Shown: piece by piece, positions 26,249 to 34,089 of the stretch
How the letters are laid out: the number at the start of each line of letters is the position of its first letter
How positions within the stretch are numbered: the stretch's first letter is position 1
Assembly (NCBI GenBank): GCA_002238865.1
Contig: MPNE01000032.1
Coordinates: forward strand, 1-47,076
Source of the DNA: Gemmatimonadetes bacterium bin94
GTDB lineage: Bacteria; Gemmatimonadota; Gemmatimonadetes; Longimicrobiales; Gaopeijiaceae
Length of the DNA stretch: 47,076 bases
Direction of reading: 5' to 3'
Notes under the pieces: model-generated
Database searches by the model: none
Told to the model about the DNA's origin: nothing
The model's input: the letters and a program-made list of their open reading frames with translations, nothing else
Program-made: the position numbers and the translations under genes

Positions 26249-26623
26249 CGTTACTGTCCCTATAATGGAAGCCGTACGAATATAGGAGCCGCGGAAGTCA
26301 AGTGTGACCGATCCGCCGGTGTCGGGGATCGTGGCCGCGGCGGAGGTCGCATCGAAGCTGGCGTCCGCCGGGAAGCCGCTGATGGTGACGGTGTAGGCAC
26401 CTGCCTGGACTCCGTCAAAGCGGTAGTTGCCGCCGCCGGCGGTTGTGGTGGAGGCGCCGCTGCTGAGATTGACGGATACACCGTCGATCCCCATGCCCTC
26501 GATCGAAACCTGGCCCATGATCGAGCCGGTAGGCGGCGGAGGAATAACGTCCTCTCCGCAAGCCGCGATGATCGGGAGCACCAACAACGTTGCCGCCGCG
26601 AGGAGCTTCCTGAATCTTTCCAT
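26222..26623 (-). CDS. Head of switchable lipoprotein: signal peptide plus first repeat
   Basis: 133 residues from the ATG at 26623, preferred because AAGGAG precedes it by eight bases and a lipoprotein signal follows (LLAAATLLVLPIIAACGED, Cys22). After a PPPPTGS linker comes one carboxypeptidase-regulatory/SD-type beta-sandwich repeat (IMGQVSIEGMGIDGVSVNL...YRFDGVQAGAYTVTISGF). It ends IIGTVTV at the inverted repeat, then GSTGQWS and stop. The body at 27940 carries the same repeat type (IMGQVSAEGEGLAGVTV) but no signal peptide. Inversion of 26245-27943 would join them in frame. In the present state only a short lipoprotein can be made. Confidence 0.85.
   Translation of the reverse strand: MERFRKLLAAATLLVLPIIAACGEDVIPPPPTGSIMGQVSIEGMGIDGVSVNLSSGASTTTAGGGNYRFDGVQAGAYTVTISGFPADASFDATSAAATIPDTGGSVTLDFRGSYIRTASIIGTVTVGSTGQWS
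26245..26261 (-). repeat. Left inverted repeat / crossover site of the switch
   Basis: On the minus strand this is AGGGACAGTAACGGTGG, exactly the 17 bases found on the plus strand at 27927-27943. It lies in coding sequence for GTVTV in the same codon phase at both sites, so exchange keeps the frame. Confidence 0.8.
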
Positions 26624-26730
26624 TCCGTTTTCTCCTTGGAAACGGGTGTTTGAGCCGCCCCGCATCTCGGGGGTGCTGCCACGCAAGCGTCGCAAGATCG
26701 GTGCCACTTGTCTGAACACCATGTAAGATG

Positions 26731-26749
26731 CTATCTGCAATCGAGATAG
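26731..26749. promoter_or_regulatory. Dyad in the leader of the lipoprotein head
   Basis: CTATCTGCAATCGAGATAG has perfect 6-base arms CTATCT/AGATAG around seven bases, 108 bases upstream of the head start inside the invertible segment. It could be an operator or a leader hairpin; no clear -35/-10 pair was found beside it. Confidence 0.3.
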
Positions 26750-26809
26750 GGTCATCGGGACAAGATTGGAGAACGTCGGATTCTCACCCATGGTCAGATT
26801 TCTGTCCTT

Positions 26810-27784
26810 TCAGCCCTGTTGGGTGTAGTAACGGGCAACGGCCCCGAGCCCCGCCGCCTGGCCCCTCGAGTAGTGGGCCGGCATACGCTCGGACTTCCAC
26901 CGCCCCGCGTTCATGATCGCAACCAGGCCAGCCCCGTTCGCAGTCAGATCCTGCGTCATGCCCACCCTGGGTGAATGCCCGGAAAACCCCTCGCCGAGTC
27001 CCGCCTCCCTGCACATCGCGGCGATCCGGACACAGATGGTCCTGCCGCGCCGAACACCGAACACCCGGGCTGTCGGAGACGCGTTGCGCGGGCGGATGCG
27101 GTTCAGGGCGGCCGTCGCCCGGACACCCACGTAGAGGACGGCGGGCGTGTTGGACGTCTTCGAGCACCGGATGATCAGCCGCGAGCTCCCATTCCGCCGG
27201 AACTTCACGTCGGCCCAGCGCAGGTTGGCGGCTTCGCCGCGCCGCAGCAGTGCGTCTCTCATGACGGACACGATGGCGATGTCGACCTTCCCGCGCCAAC
27301 GCGCGGCCTCGACGGACTCCGTGCGGCCGGACGGGTAGATCCTCGGGATGTGCGCAGTGTCGATGATGGCCCTCAACCCTTCTTCACGGAGCCCCCGGGC
27401 CTGCTTCGGCTCGGCCGTTCCGCGCTTGGCGGCACGGTTCTTCACCCCGGCCAGGGTCATCTTGACGCCCTCCGACACCGTGGGCGTAGGCAGTCCGGCG
27501 TGGCGATGGAAGAAGCTGATCGCCTTGCAGTCCATGGCGAGCGAAGAAAATGACAACCCCCGAGCGTCGCGGTGAACCAGATAGGCGGCCACCGTGACCG
27601 GGTCGGCCGGAAGCGGCGTGACTCCCTCCTTCTGCGCCCAGGCCTGAAAACGGTTCCAGGCGGACAGGTAAACCTTCCGCGTGGTCGGGCGCTGGCTCTC
27701 CACGACGGCGGCGGCCACGGCTTCCAGGTGGCGTTTGGCAAGATCACCTCTATGAACCAGGGGGGCGGCGGAATTGATGTTCAT
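26810..27784 (-). CDS. Tyrosine recombinase of the invertible segment
   Basis: 324 residues. The ATG at 27784 is chosen because GGAGGGG lies just before it; a TTG four codons earlier is possible. N-terminal SAM-like core-binding domain (HLEAVAAAVVESQRPTTRKVYLSAWNRFQAWAQKEG), then the catalytic domain with Arg in MRDALLRRGEAANLRW, a Lys in the SKTSN hairpin, HSPR, the NAGRWKS position and a Tyr in MPAHYSRGQ. It is about the length of simple XerC-like invertases and lacks an arm-binding domain, as expected for inversion between short sites. Located inside the 17-bp inverted repeats, so it most likely acts on them. Paralogue at 35366-36343, roughly three-quarters identical by eye. Confidence 0.88.
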   Translation of the reverse strand: MNINSAAPLVHRGDLAKRHLEAVAAAVVESQRPTTRKVYLSAWNRFQAWAQKEGVTPLPADPVTVAAYLVHRDARGLSFSSLAMDCKAISFFHRHAGLPTPTVSEGVKMTLAGVKNRAAKRGTAEPKQARGLREEGLRAIIDTAHIPRIYPSGRTESVEAARWRGKVDIAIVSVMRDALLRRGEAANLRWADVKFRRNGSSRLIIRCSKTSNTPAVLYVGVRATAALNRIRPRNASPTARVFGVRRGRTICVRIAAMCREAGLGEGFSGHSPRVGMTQDLTANGAGLVAIMNAGRWKSERMPAHYSRGQAAGLGAVARYYTQQG

Positions 27785-27815
27785 ATTCCCCTCCAACGTG
27801 CTTATTCAAAGCCCC

Positions 27816-27847
27816 GGCGCGCAGCCGAGGTCGCTCCTCGGCGCGCC
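27816..27847 (-). terminator. GC-rich hairpin upstream of the recombinase
   Basis: GGCGCG and CCGAGG pair with CCTCGG and CGCGCC around loop TCGCT, with a 3-base bulge. It is 32 bases before the recombinase start on the minus strand. No U-run follows, so it may be a leader hairpin or an insulator against readthrough into the switch. Confidence 0.35.
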
Positions 27848-27891
27848 TTTGCGGATGCGGTCCCGAAGGCATACCGCGCCGGTCAATAACG

Positions 27892-27942
27892 GCACTGTTC
27901 GCCTCGATCCGACCGACATCCGAAGCAGGGACAGTAACGGTG
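27892..27942 (+). pseudogene. Trace of a second head just inside the right inverted repeat
   Basis: The frame of the body stays open upstream of 27940 and reads ALFASIRPTSEAGTVTV. This resembles the end of the head, GSYIRTASIIGTVTV, at matched positions (I, R, S, then GTVTV), and the DNA is about 58% alike upstream of the 17-bp repeat. No start or signal peptide remains. Confidence 0.4.
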
Positions 27943-27943
27943 G
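27927..27943 (+). repeat. Right inverted repeat / crossover site of the switch
   Basis: AGGGACAGTAACGGTGG, inverted match to 26245-26261. The final GTG is the first codon of the body frame as drawn; it is not a likely translation start because no ribosome binding site or signal peptide precedes it. Confidence 0.8.
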
Positions 27944-30900
27944 AGAACACGGGTCTCGGGGGTGTGACGGTCAAGCTTTCGGGCATGGCCGACGCGCAGA
28001 CCGCCACCGACAACACCGGCCAGTTTGCGTTCACGGGCCTGCGGGCCGGGACGTACTCGGTCGAGATCTCCGGATTCGACATGGACGAGGTCGGCTTCGG
28101 CAGCACGTCGTCCGCCGCCACGATCGGCGTGGGCGAGTCGCAGATCCTCACCTTCGACGGCACGTATCTCCGCACCGCGGGCATCATGGGCCAGGTCAGC
28201 GCTGAGGGCGAAGGCCTTGCGGGCGTGACCGTCACCATGACCGGCGAGGGTGAAGACATGACCGACGTCACCGACGCCGGCGGTCTGTACGCCTTCTCGA
28301 AGCTCAAGGCGGGCGACTACTCGGTCGCGATCTCGGGCTACGACACCGACGACTACGAGTTCGCAACGACTTCCGCGAGCGTCACGGTCGCCACGGGCGA
28401 GACCGCGAACATCCCCTTCGAGGGCACGCTGCTCCGCACCTCCGGCATCAGCGGCCGGGTGAGCGTCGAGGGCACGGGCCTTGACGGCGTAGAGGTCGGC
28501 CTGGCGGGCGCGGCGGAAGCCACGACGATGACGAGCAACGGCGGGCAGTACTCGTTCGCCGGCCTGGCCGAGGGCACCTACGTCCTCACCATGATGAACC
28601 CCGACGCGAATGCGTACACGTTCGAAGAGACCACTGCCACGGTCGTGCTGGGCGACTCCGAGTCGAACATCACGAACTTCGAAGGCACGCACACGCGGAC
28701 TGCTTCAATCTCGGGCGTGCTGTTCATCGACGAGGTGGATAAGGACAAGATGCACACCGAGGGCGAGCCCTCGATCATCGAAGCACTTGGGCCGTGGTTG
28801 GCGATCCAGGACGACGAGACGAAGGCGATGGTGGCCGGGCTGCTGACCCAGGCGAAGGTGATTGTGCGGGGTCCGAGTTTGAACGACCCGCCGACAGAAG
28901 TGCCCATCAATCCGTTGGACGGAACGTTCACAACGGGCGAGACCTTGATGAAGGGGTCGTACCAGGTGGAGCTTCCCGTCAACGACGACATGATCGCGGC
29001 GGCGCTTGAAGCGGTCGGCGTCAAGTTCACCGGTGGGTCGATGGTGGTTGACGTCGACGCCGGCGGCGAGGCCACGCACAACTTCCCGTTCGAGATCACG
29101 ATGCAGACGGTGGCCACAGGCGCCCGCATGGGCGGCGGCGGCCACTTCGGTCTTCCGGTCGAGGGCGTGAAGCTGGCGCTGTACGCCCGGGCCGACGGAA
29201 CCGGAATGCTGGACGAGGCCGAGACCAACGAGATGGGCATGGCCACGTTCAACTTCGCGCGTGCCGACGACACCAGTCCCGGCAGCGAAGACGGCGACAA
29301 CATCGTCTTCGTGAGGGTGGTGGAGTCCGGCCATCCCGCGCTGGTGGTGTCCGGCAACGAGTTCGTCGAGATCGACTACGCGTCGACGGCGCGACTCTAC
29401 GCGGCGGACCACGAGATGGAAGTGGCGACGCTGATCAACGTTGCGGTCGCGTTCGACTTCTGGGTGAAGAGCAACGAGACGGCGCGTGACGGCGACGAGG
29501 GGCTTGCTGGCTGGAGCACCGCGGTCGTCATGGTCGACTCCGAAGACCCGACGATGACATCCGACCCGCTGATGAAGCCGGATCCGGATGACGACATGGA
29601 GATGGTCAACGCCACGGAGCCCACGGACGACGGCGAAGACAACATGGACGACCTGGGCAAGAGCACGTTCTCGTACGTGATCACCGACCCGACAATGTTG
29701 CCCGTGACCTTCGCCGTGGCGGCTGTTCCAGTAATGGAGGTGGCCGGTAATCGGGTCAGCGTCCAGCCCGACATGGGCGAGATGTGGGAGCAGGGCGACC
29801 CGCTGACATACACGCACACGGGTCTCGAGCTGCCGCCCGGCGAGGACGACGACATGCTCGACCTCGGCCCCATCCGGGTCACGTTCACGACGCAGGCCAT
29901 CTACGTCGGCGTGCACCGTGAGCTGGACGACCGGACCGGGTTCACCGACTTCATCGGTCTCGGAGACGGCGACTCCCGTCCCACCGGCACCGCCGAGGAC
30001 GAGATCGAGGTCAGCCTTATGGTCGCGGACAGCAGAGGGCGTCTCAGGACCTTCGAGTACGACCACGACATGGATGACGAGACGGACGACATCGAGGCTA
30101 CCGCGACCTTCGACGGTTCCGGCATCGTGTCGTTCGCCCGCATTCCGTCGGATACCGAGGTCACCGTCGTGGTCGATGCGCCGAATGACATGGTGATCGT
30201 TCCGGATGATCGCGCCACGAGGGAGATCGACGCGTTCGGCGAGCAGCTGGACGACTACCCCGACGGCCTGATTGTCGGTGCGTACGGCGACGGCAGCGGT
30301 GCGCGGCCTGATGTCTGGCTGTGCCCGCTGGCGCGGCAGGAGGACGACGACCCCAACGAGGTATGTTCGACCTTCGCCTACAAGTGGGCGACCGGGACGG
30401 TTTCGGGATCGATCAGCGGCCTCCGGGAGGACGACGAGGCCATGGTGACCCTGACGGCTGTCAACAGCAACGAAGACTACGAGGATGATCTGGCGGACGA
30501 CATCGAGGTCGAGTACGACGAAGGCGGCACCACCTACTCCTTCACGGGCGTTGCGGACGGGCGGTACATGGTCACGCTCGCGGCCAACCCGGGAAGCTGG
30601 GAAGAGGACGAGGCCACGGGCGTCTCGATCATGCACGACGAGGACAACGACGACACCGATTACACCGGCGACGTCGACAGCGGCAACGGCCTGTCCGCCA
30701 CCGACCTGCGCGGCACGATCAGGGGCGTGATCGGCAACAACTCCAACGGCAGGAACGGCCTTACCGGGTCCGAGTCGAGAGCGGGTGTCGTGGTGAACCT
30801 CCACGAGGCGAACGCAGCGATCACGTCGGGCGCCAACAGAGGCAGGCGTACCGCCAAGTCGGCCGTCGTGGCAACTGCCGAGACCGATGACGACGGTGCA

Positions 30901-32361
30901 TTCATGTTCGAGGCGCTCCAGGTGGGCAAGTACTACTTCCTGAAGCCGGAGAGCACGGACCTGTACACCGCGGTCAGGAACGGTAGCACGAGCATCGCTA
31001 ACGAGATGAGCGACGATGTCGTGCCGCACGCGCTCACACGTGCCATTGTACCCGATGAGGACTACGAGCCCAACGACGCATTGAGCTGGGACGCTCACAC
31101 CAGCACGTTGAACGGCGAAGGTGCGAACGACTTTGCGCTGCTGTACACCGACGGCGAGGTCGAGGGCGAGGTGTCGGATCCGAGTGTGCGCGCTGCGCAC
31201 GAGCGGTCGGTCGTCGAACTGCATCTCTGCAAGGCGACGAACCAGGTACTTGATAATACGGCCGACCCGCCCACGGTCACGACCGCGGCAAGCCAGTGTG
31301 ACGAATACACCGGCGATGTCCACGAGGCTTCCGTGGGTTCCGACGGCGAGTGGATTGCCGATGGACTGCGTGAAGGCTTCTACGAGGTGGTTGTGGACCT
31401 GCCGGCGGGGTACATCAACGTAAGCGCGACCGGCACCGAGACTGAAGCCGACGACGGCTTCGTCAGCCAGCAGCTCGTTGAGCTGTCCGGCGGCCGTGCC
31501 GACGCGAGCACCGAGACCTTCCACATCAAGGATCGGAACGCGGGTAATCTAGCTGAGCTCACCAGTGTCGAGATCGACGGTACCACCTGTACGACGGGCA
31601 CTGCCGCTAGCAATACCGACAACCAATGCGGCAACAACGACCTTGACGACGCGACAATCAGTGTTGTCGCAACCGCGTCTACTGGTGCGACGGTCCGCCT
31701 GAGCTCGAGCGGGACAGATCCGAGCCCCACCACCACGGGTAGCTACTCGTTCGGGGTGAGGAACGGCAGGGCCTCGACGGTCACGCTGCCCGAGGATGCA
31801 GGCACGAGCAGGTTCTTCGTCCACGTTGCTTCCGAGGACGGCTACACGACCAACGCCGCCGCCGATGCTGGATTCAACTACCGGCGTGACACCGACACCC
31901 GCATGGACATGCTGACGATTTCGTGGGGTGGCGACCGGATCGATCTCGACCGCAGAGATCTCGGCCTGGACCCGGGGAATCCGGACGGTGAAACCGCTCC
32001 GGTAACGGGAACGACGACCCTCAATGTGCTCATTGACGAGGGCGACAATGGGGCGGACGTGCCAGCAAGCCCTCTGACCATCGAGGTTGTCGGGAAGAAC
32101 ACGGACTTCGACTTCGTGAGGTTTGCGGCTGATGAGTTGACGGATGCCCCAGCCAACAGTGGAACGTTCGGTGACTGCCCCGCCACAATCGACACGGAGA
32201 CGGGCACGGTCACCGTTGAAGCAAACGCGGCGGCCGCGGCGGGCGGCAAGGGTGAAGCCGCGATCTGCTTCCGGATCACAGACAGCGATGGTGACGCGAC
32301 CGACGTGGATGCGAACACCAACAACATGAACACCTACCGTCTGATCCTGACCAGGAGGTAG
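27940..32361 (+). CDS. Large acidic repeat protein, silent body of the switch lipoprotein
   Basis: 1,473 codons opening directly at the right crossover site, without signal peptide or credible start. The first 260 residues are carboxypeptidase-regulatory/SD-like repeats with the motif (I/L)xGxVxxEGxGLxGVxVxxxG...YxFxxLxxGxYxVxISGxDxD. The rest is a very acidic multi-domain surface-type protein rich in Asp, Glu, Thr and Gly, with a further B-type repeat near 960-1060 (VVVNLHEANAAITSG...FMFEALQVGKYYFLKP) and a C-terminal region that resembles cadherin/Calx-like sandwiches. Joined to the head it would give a lipoprotein of 1,598 residues. In the present orientation it is probably not translated, or only weakly. 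The absence of stops over 4.4 kb shows it is maintained. Confidence 0.85.
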   Translation: MENTGLGGVTVKLSGMADAQTATDNTGQFAFTGLRAGTYSVEISGFDMDEVGFGSTSSAATIGVGESQILTFDGTYLRTAGIMGQVSAEGEGLAGVTVTMTGEGEDMTDVTDAGGLYAFSKLKAGDYSVAISGYDTDDYEFATTSASVTVATGETANIPFEGTLLRTSGISGRVSVEGTGLDGVEVGLAGAAEATTMTSNGGQYSFAGLAEGTYVLTMMNPDANAYTFEETTATVVLGDSESNITNFEGTHTRTASISGVLFIDEVDKDKMHTEGEPSIIEALGPWLAIQDDETKAMVAGLLTQAKVIVRGPSLNDPPTEVPINPLDGTFTTGETLMKGSYQVELPVNDDMIAAALEAVGVKFTGGSMVVDVDAGGEATHNFPFEITMQTVATGARMGGGGHFGLPVEGVKLALYARADGTGMLDEAETNEMGMATFNFARADDTSPGSEDGDNIVFVRVVESGHPALVVSGNEFVEIDYASTARLYAADHEMEVATLINVAVAFDFWVKSNETARDGDEGLAGWSTAVVMVDSEDPTMTSDPLMKPDPDDDMEMVNATEPTDDGEDNMDDLGKSTFSYVITDPTMLPVTFAVAAVPVMEVAGNRVSVQPDMGEMWEQGDPLTYTHTGLELPPGEDDDMLDLGPIRVTFTTQAIYVGVHRELDDRTGFTDFIGLGDGDSRPTGTAEDEIEVSLMVADSRGRLRTFEYDHDMDDETDDIEATATFDGSGIVSFARIPSDTEVTVVVDAPNDMVIVPDDRATREIDAFGEQLDDYPDGLIVGAYGDGSGARPDVWLCPLARQEDDDPNEVCSTFAYKWATGTVSGSISGLREDDEAMVTLTAVNSNEDYEDDLADDIEVEYDEGGTTYSFTGVADGRYMVTLAANPGSWEEDEATGVSIMHDEDNDDTDYTGDVDSGNGLSATDLRGTIRGVIGNNSNGRNGLTGSESRAGVVVNLHEANAAITSGANRGRRTAKSAVVATAETDDDGAFMFEALQVGKYYFLKPESTDLYTAVRNGSTSIANEMSDDVVPHALTRAIVPDEDYEPNDALSWDAHTSTLNGEGANDFALLYTDGEVEGEVSDPSVRAAHERSVVELHLCKATNQVLDNTADPPTVTTAASQCDEYTGDVHEASVGSDGEWIADGLREGFYEVVVDLPAGYINVSATGTETEADDGFVSQQLVELSGGRADASTETFHIKDRNAGNLAELTSVEIDGTTCTTGTAASNTDNQCGNNDLDDATISVVATASTGATVRLSSSGTDPSPTTTGSYSFGVRNGRASTVTLPEDAGTSRFFVHVASEDGYTTNAAADAGFNYRRDTDTRMDMLTISWGGDRIDLDRRDLGLDPGNPDGETAPVTGTTTLNVLIDEGDNGADVPASPLTIEVVGKNTDFDFVRFAADELTDAPANSGTFGDCPATIDTETGTVTVEANAAAAAGGKGEAAICFRITDSDGDATDVDANTNNMNTYRLILTRR

Positions 32362-32419
32362 GCCACACCCAACCCGTCACGAGTTCTGAAGAGAACTTGA
32401 CGACGGCGCAGCAAGGAAC

Positions 32420-32447
32420 GCCCCCGCCCGGTTCGCCGGGCGGGGGC
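32420..32447 (+). terminator. Perfect 12-bp hairpin with TTCG loop
   Basis: GCCCCCGCCCGG and CCGGGCGGGGGC pair fully around TTCG, an extra-stable tetraloop. It lies 58 bases after the body stop and 30 bases before the beta-helix gene. No T-run follows, so it may be a transcript stabiliser or attenuator rather than a classic terminator. Confidence 0.6.
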
Positions 32448-32477
32448 AACCCCGTCCATGGAGGAGGTGGCAACGAC

Positions 32478-33125
32478 ATGAGCACCATCCACCACACGGC
32501 AGTTGTGCACCCCACGGCGACCGTCGACCCGACCGCCACCCTTGGTGCACAAGCGATCGTAGGCTCAGGTGTCACCATCGGCGCCCACGTCAGGATCGGT
32601 GACCGCGCCATCCTCTGGCGCAACGTCTCCGTGGGCGACTTCGCCACCATCGAGGACGGCGCCGTGGTGGGCGAGGACACCGAGATCGGGGCCGGCGCGA
32701 AGCTGGCTGCCCATGCAAAGACGGGCACAAACGTGCGCATTGGAATCCGTGCGGTCGTGATGTCGAGGGTTGTTATCGGCAACGGTTCGCACGTCGATGA
32801 CGGGGCGCACGTCGAGATGCGAGCCACGCTGTTCGGGGGCGTCCTGATCGGCAAGGACGCCTTCGTAGGGAACCGGACCCGGCTGAGCAACCACACGATT
32901 GTGGGGGTCGGCGCCAAGGTGGCGCACCGGGTCGTGGCCGGACGCGAGACCGTGATTGGCGCGGGCGCGACGATCGACAAGATGGTCACCCTGGGACAGC
33001 GGTCGCGCATCGGCAAGGATGCATTCGTGCCATCCCGGGTGACGGTTCCCGACGGCGGCCGTATCGACAAGGGTGCATTCGTACCACCTGCGGCGGCAGG
33101 GCCCAGGCAAGCCTGGTTGGGGTAG
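32478..33125 (+). CDS. Left-handed beta-helix (hexapeptide repeat) protein
   Basis: 215 residues from the ATG at 32478, chosen because AGGAGGT precedes it by nine bases; the earlier in-frame ATG/TTG region would have to translate the hairpin. The protein is almost wholly made of hexapeptide turns ([LIV]GxxxxI/V): HTAVVHPTATVDPTATLGAQAIVGSGVTIGAHVRIGDRAI and on. LpxA-like acyl/acetyltransferases and gamma-carbonic anhydrases share this solenoid, but no catalytic His set or acceptor domain is recognised. No signal peptide. It follows the switch body and is three bases before the LRR gene, so the three may be co-transcribed. Confidence 0.75.
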   Translation: MSTIHHTAVVHPTATVDPTATLGAQAIVGSGVTIGAHVRIGDRAILWRNVSVGDFATIEDGAVVGEDTEIGAGAKLAAHAKTGTNVRIGIRAVVMSRVVIGNGSHVDDGAHVEMRATLFGGVLIGKDAFVGNRTRLSNHTIVGVGAKVAHRVVAGRETVIGAGATIDKMVTLGQRSRIGKDAFVPSRVTVPDGGRIDKGAFVPPAAAGPRQAWLG

Positions 33126-33128
33126 GTC

Positions 33129-34022
33129 GTGGACCCGGTGGCGCCAACGCCGATTCCCGGCGTGAGGTCCTCGCTACGGACGGTTGTGAACGGCCGGCCA
33201 AGACAGGACCGCGACGCCCTGGTGGCGCTCTACAACGGAACCGGCGGCGCGAACTGGCGGGGCAACCGTAACTGGCTCACTGAACAGCCGCTCGGGCAGT
33301 GGTATGGCGTCACGACCGATCACACGGGCCGGGTCACAAGGCTGAGTCTCGAGGAGAACAACCTGGTGGGCACGCTCCCGCCGGAGTTGGGCAACCTCAC
33401 CAGCCTTGAGCAGGTGTACCTGGACGGCAACGAGCTGACGGGCACCATCCCGCCGGAACTTGGGCGCCTTGCCCGCCTCGATTGGTTGGGGCTCAGCGGC
33501 AACAGGCTGACAGGCGCCATCCCGTCGGAATTCGGCAATCTGGCCAACCTGGAAGGGCTCGGGCTCGGAGGCAACGAGCTTGCCGGTACCATTCCGCCGG
33601 AGCTCGGCAAGCTGGACGGCCTTCACGACCTGTGGCTCGGGGGGAACAACCTGACGGGCGCCATTCCGCCGGAACTCGGGAATCTGTGCAGCCTTGCCTG
33701 GCTGGGCCTCGGCGACAACAACCTGACCGGTGTCGTGCCACCGGAACTCGGCAATCTGCACAACCTTGAGACCCTGTCACTCGAAAACAACGCACTGACC
33801 GGCCCGTTGCCGCTGTCCCTGGCCGGGCTGGAGAGAATCGACCAGCTCAGCTACCTCAACACGGAACTGTGCGTCCCGGACGACGAAGCTCTCCGCGCGT
33901 GGCTGGAATCACTTCGCGTCCACCGGGGCACGGGTGTGCCCTGTACGCCGGGCACCGGTCACCGGCCAGATCAGGGCCATGCTGCGCGAGCCGGAGACGG
34001 CCGCGATGGATGCGGCCGGTGA
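33129..34022 (+). CDS. Plant-type leucine-rich repeat protein
   Basis: 297 residues from a GTG three bases after the previous stop. The N-cap DRDALVALYNGTGGANWRGNRNWL and WYGV is typical of bacterial LRR proteins related to plant receptor ectodomains. Seven LRRs of the form LGNLxxLExLxLxxNxLTGxIPPE follow, then the conserved tail ELCVPDDEALRAWLESL. The C-terminal 30 residues are Arg/Gly-rich and may be read-on. Most relatives are exported, yet no signal peptide is visible here; either the start is misplaced or the protein is translated as an internal cistron. Probable protein-binding role at the surface or in the cytoplasm. Confidence 0.75.
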   Translation: MDPVAPTPIPGVRSSLRTVVNGRPRQDRDALVALYNGTGGANWRGNRNWLTEQPLGQWYGVTTDHTGRVTRLSLEENNLVGTLPPELGNLTSLEQVYLDGNELTGTIPPELGRLARLDWLGLSGNRLTGAIPSEFGNLANLEGLGLGGNELAGTIPPELGKLDGLHDLWLGGNNLTGAIPPELGNLCSLAWLGLGDNNLTGVVPPELGNLHNLETLSLENNALTGPLPLSLAGLERIDQLSYLNTELCVPDDEALRAWLESLRVHRGTGVPCTPGTGHRPDQGHAARAGDGRDGCGR

Positions 34023-34089
34023 ACCGGGGCTTGAGGTTCTGTTCAGCCGGGGGATCCCGCACGTGAAGGATCAGCGGCGCTGAAGAGCA

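Larger units (their letters stand above)
26245..27943. mobile_element. Invertible segment carrying its own tyrosine recombinase
   Basis: 1,699 bases bounded by the 17-bp inverted repeats. It holds the lipoprotein head and the recombinase gene, both on the minus strand. After inversion the recombinase would read on the plus strand first, followed by the head, which would continue into the body at 27940. The layout fits site-specific phase variation by a locally encoded invertase. Inversion itself is inference; the sequence shows only this orientation. Confidence 0.75.

Noticed and set aside
28705-31524. 939-codon minus-strand ORF opposite the switch body
   Set aside because: Same shadow signature; the plus strand has clear repeat-domain homology.
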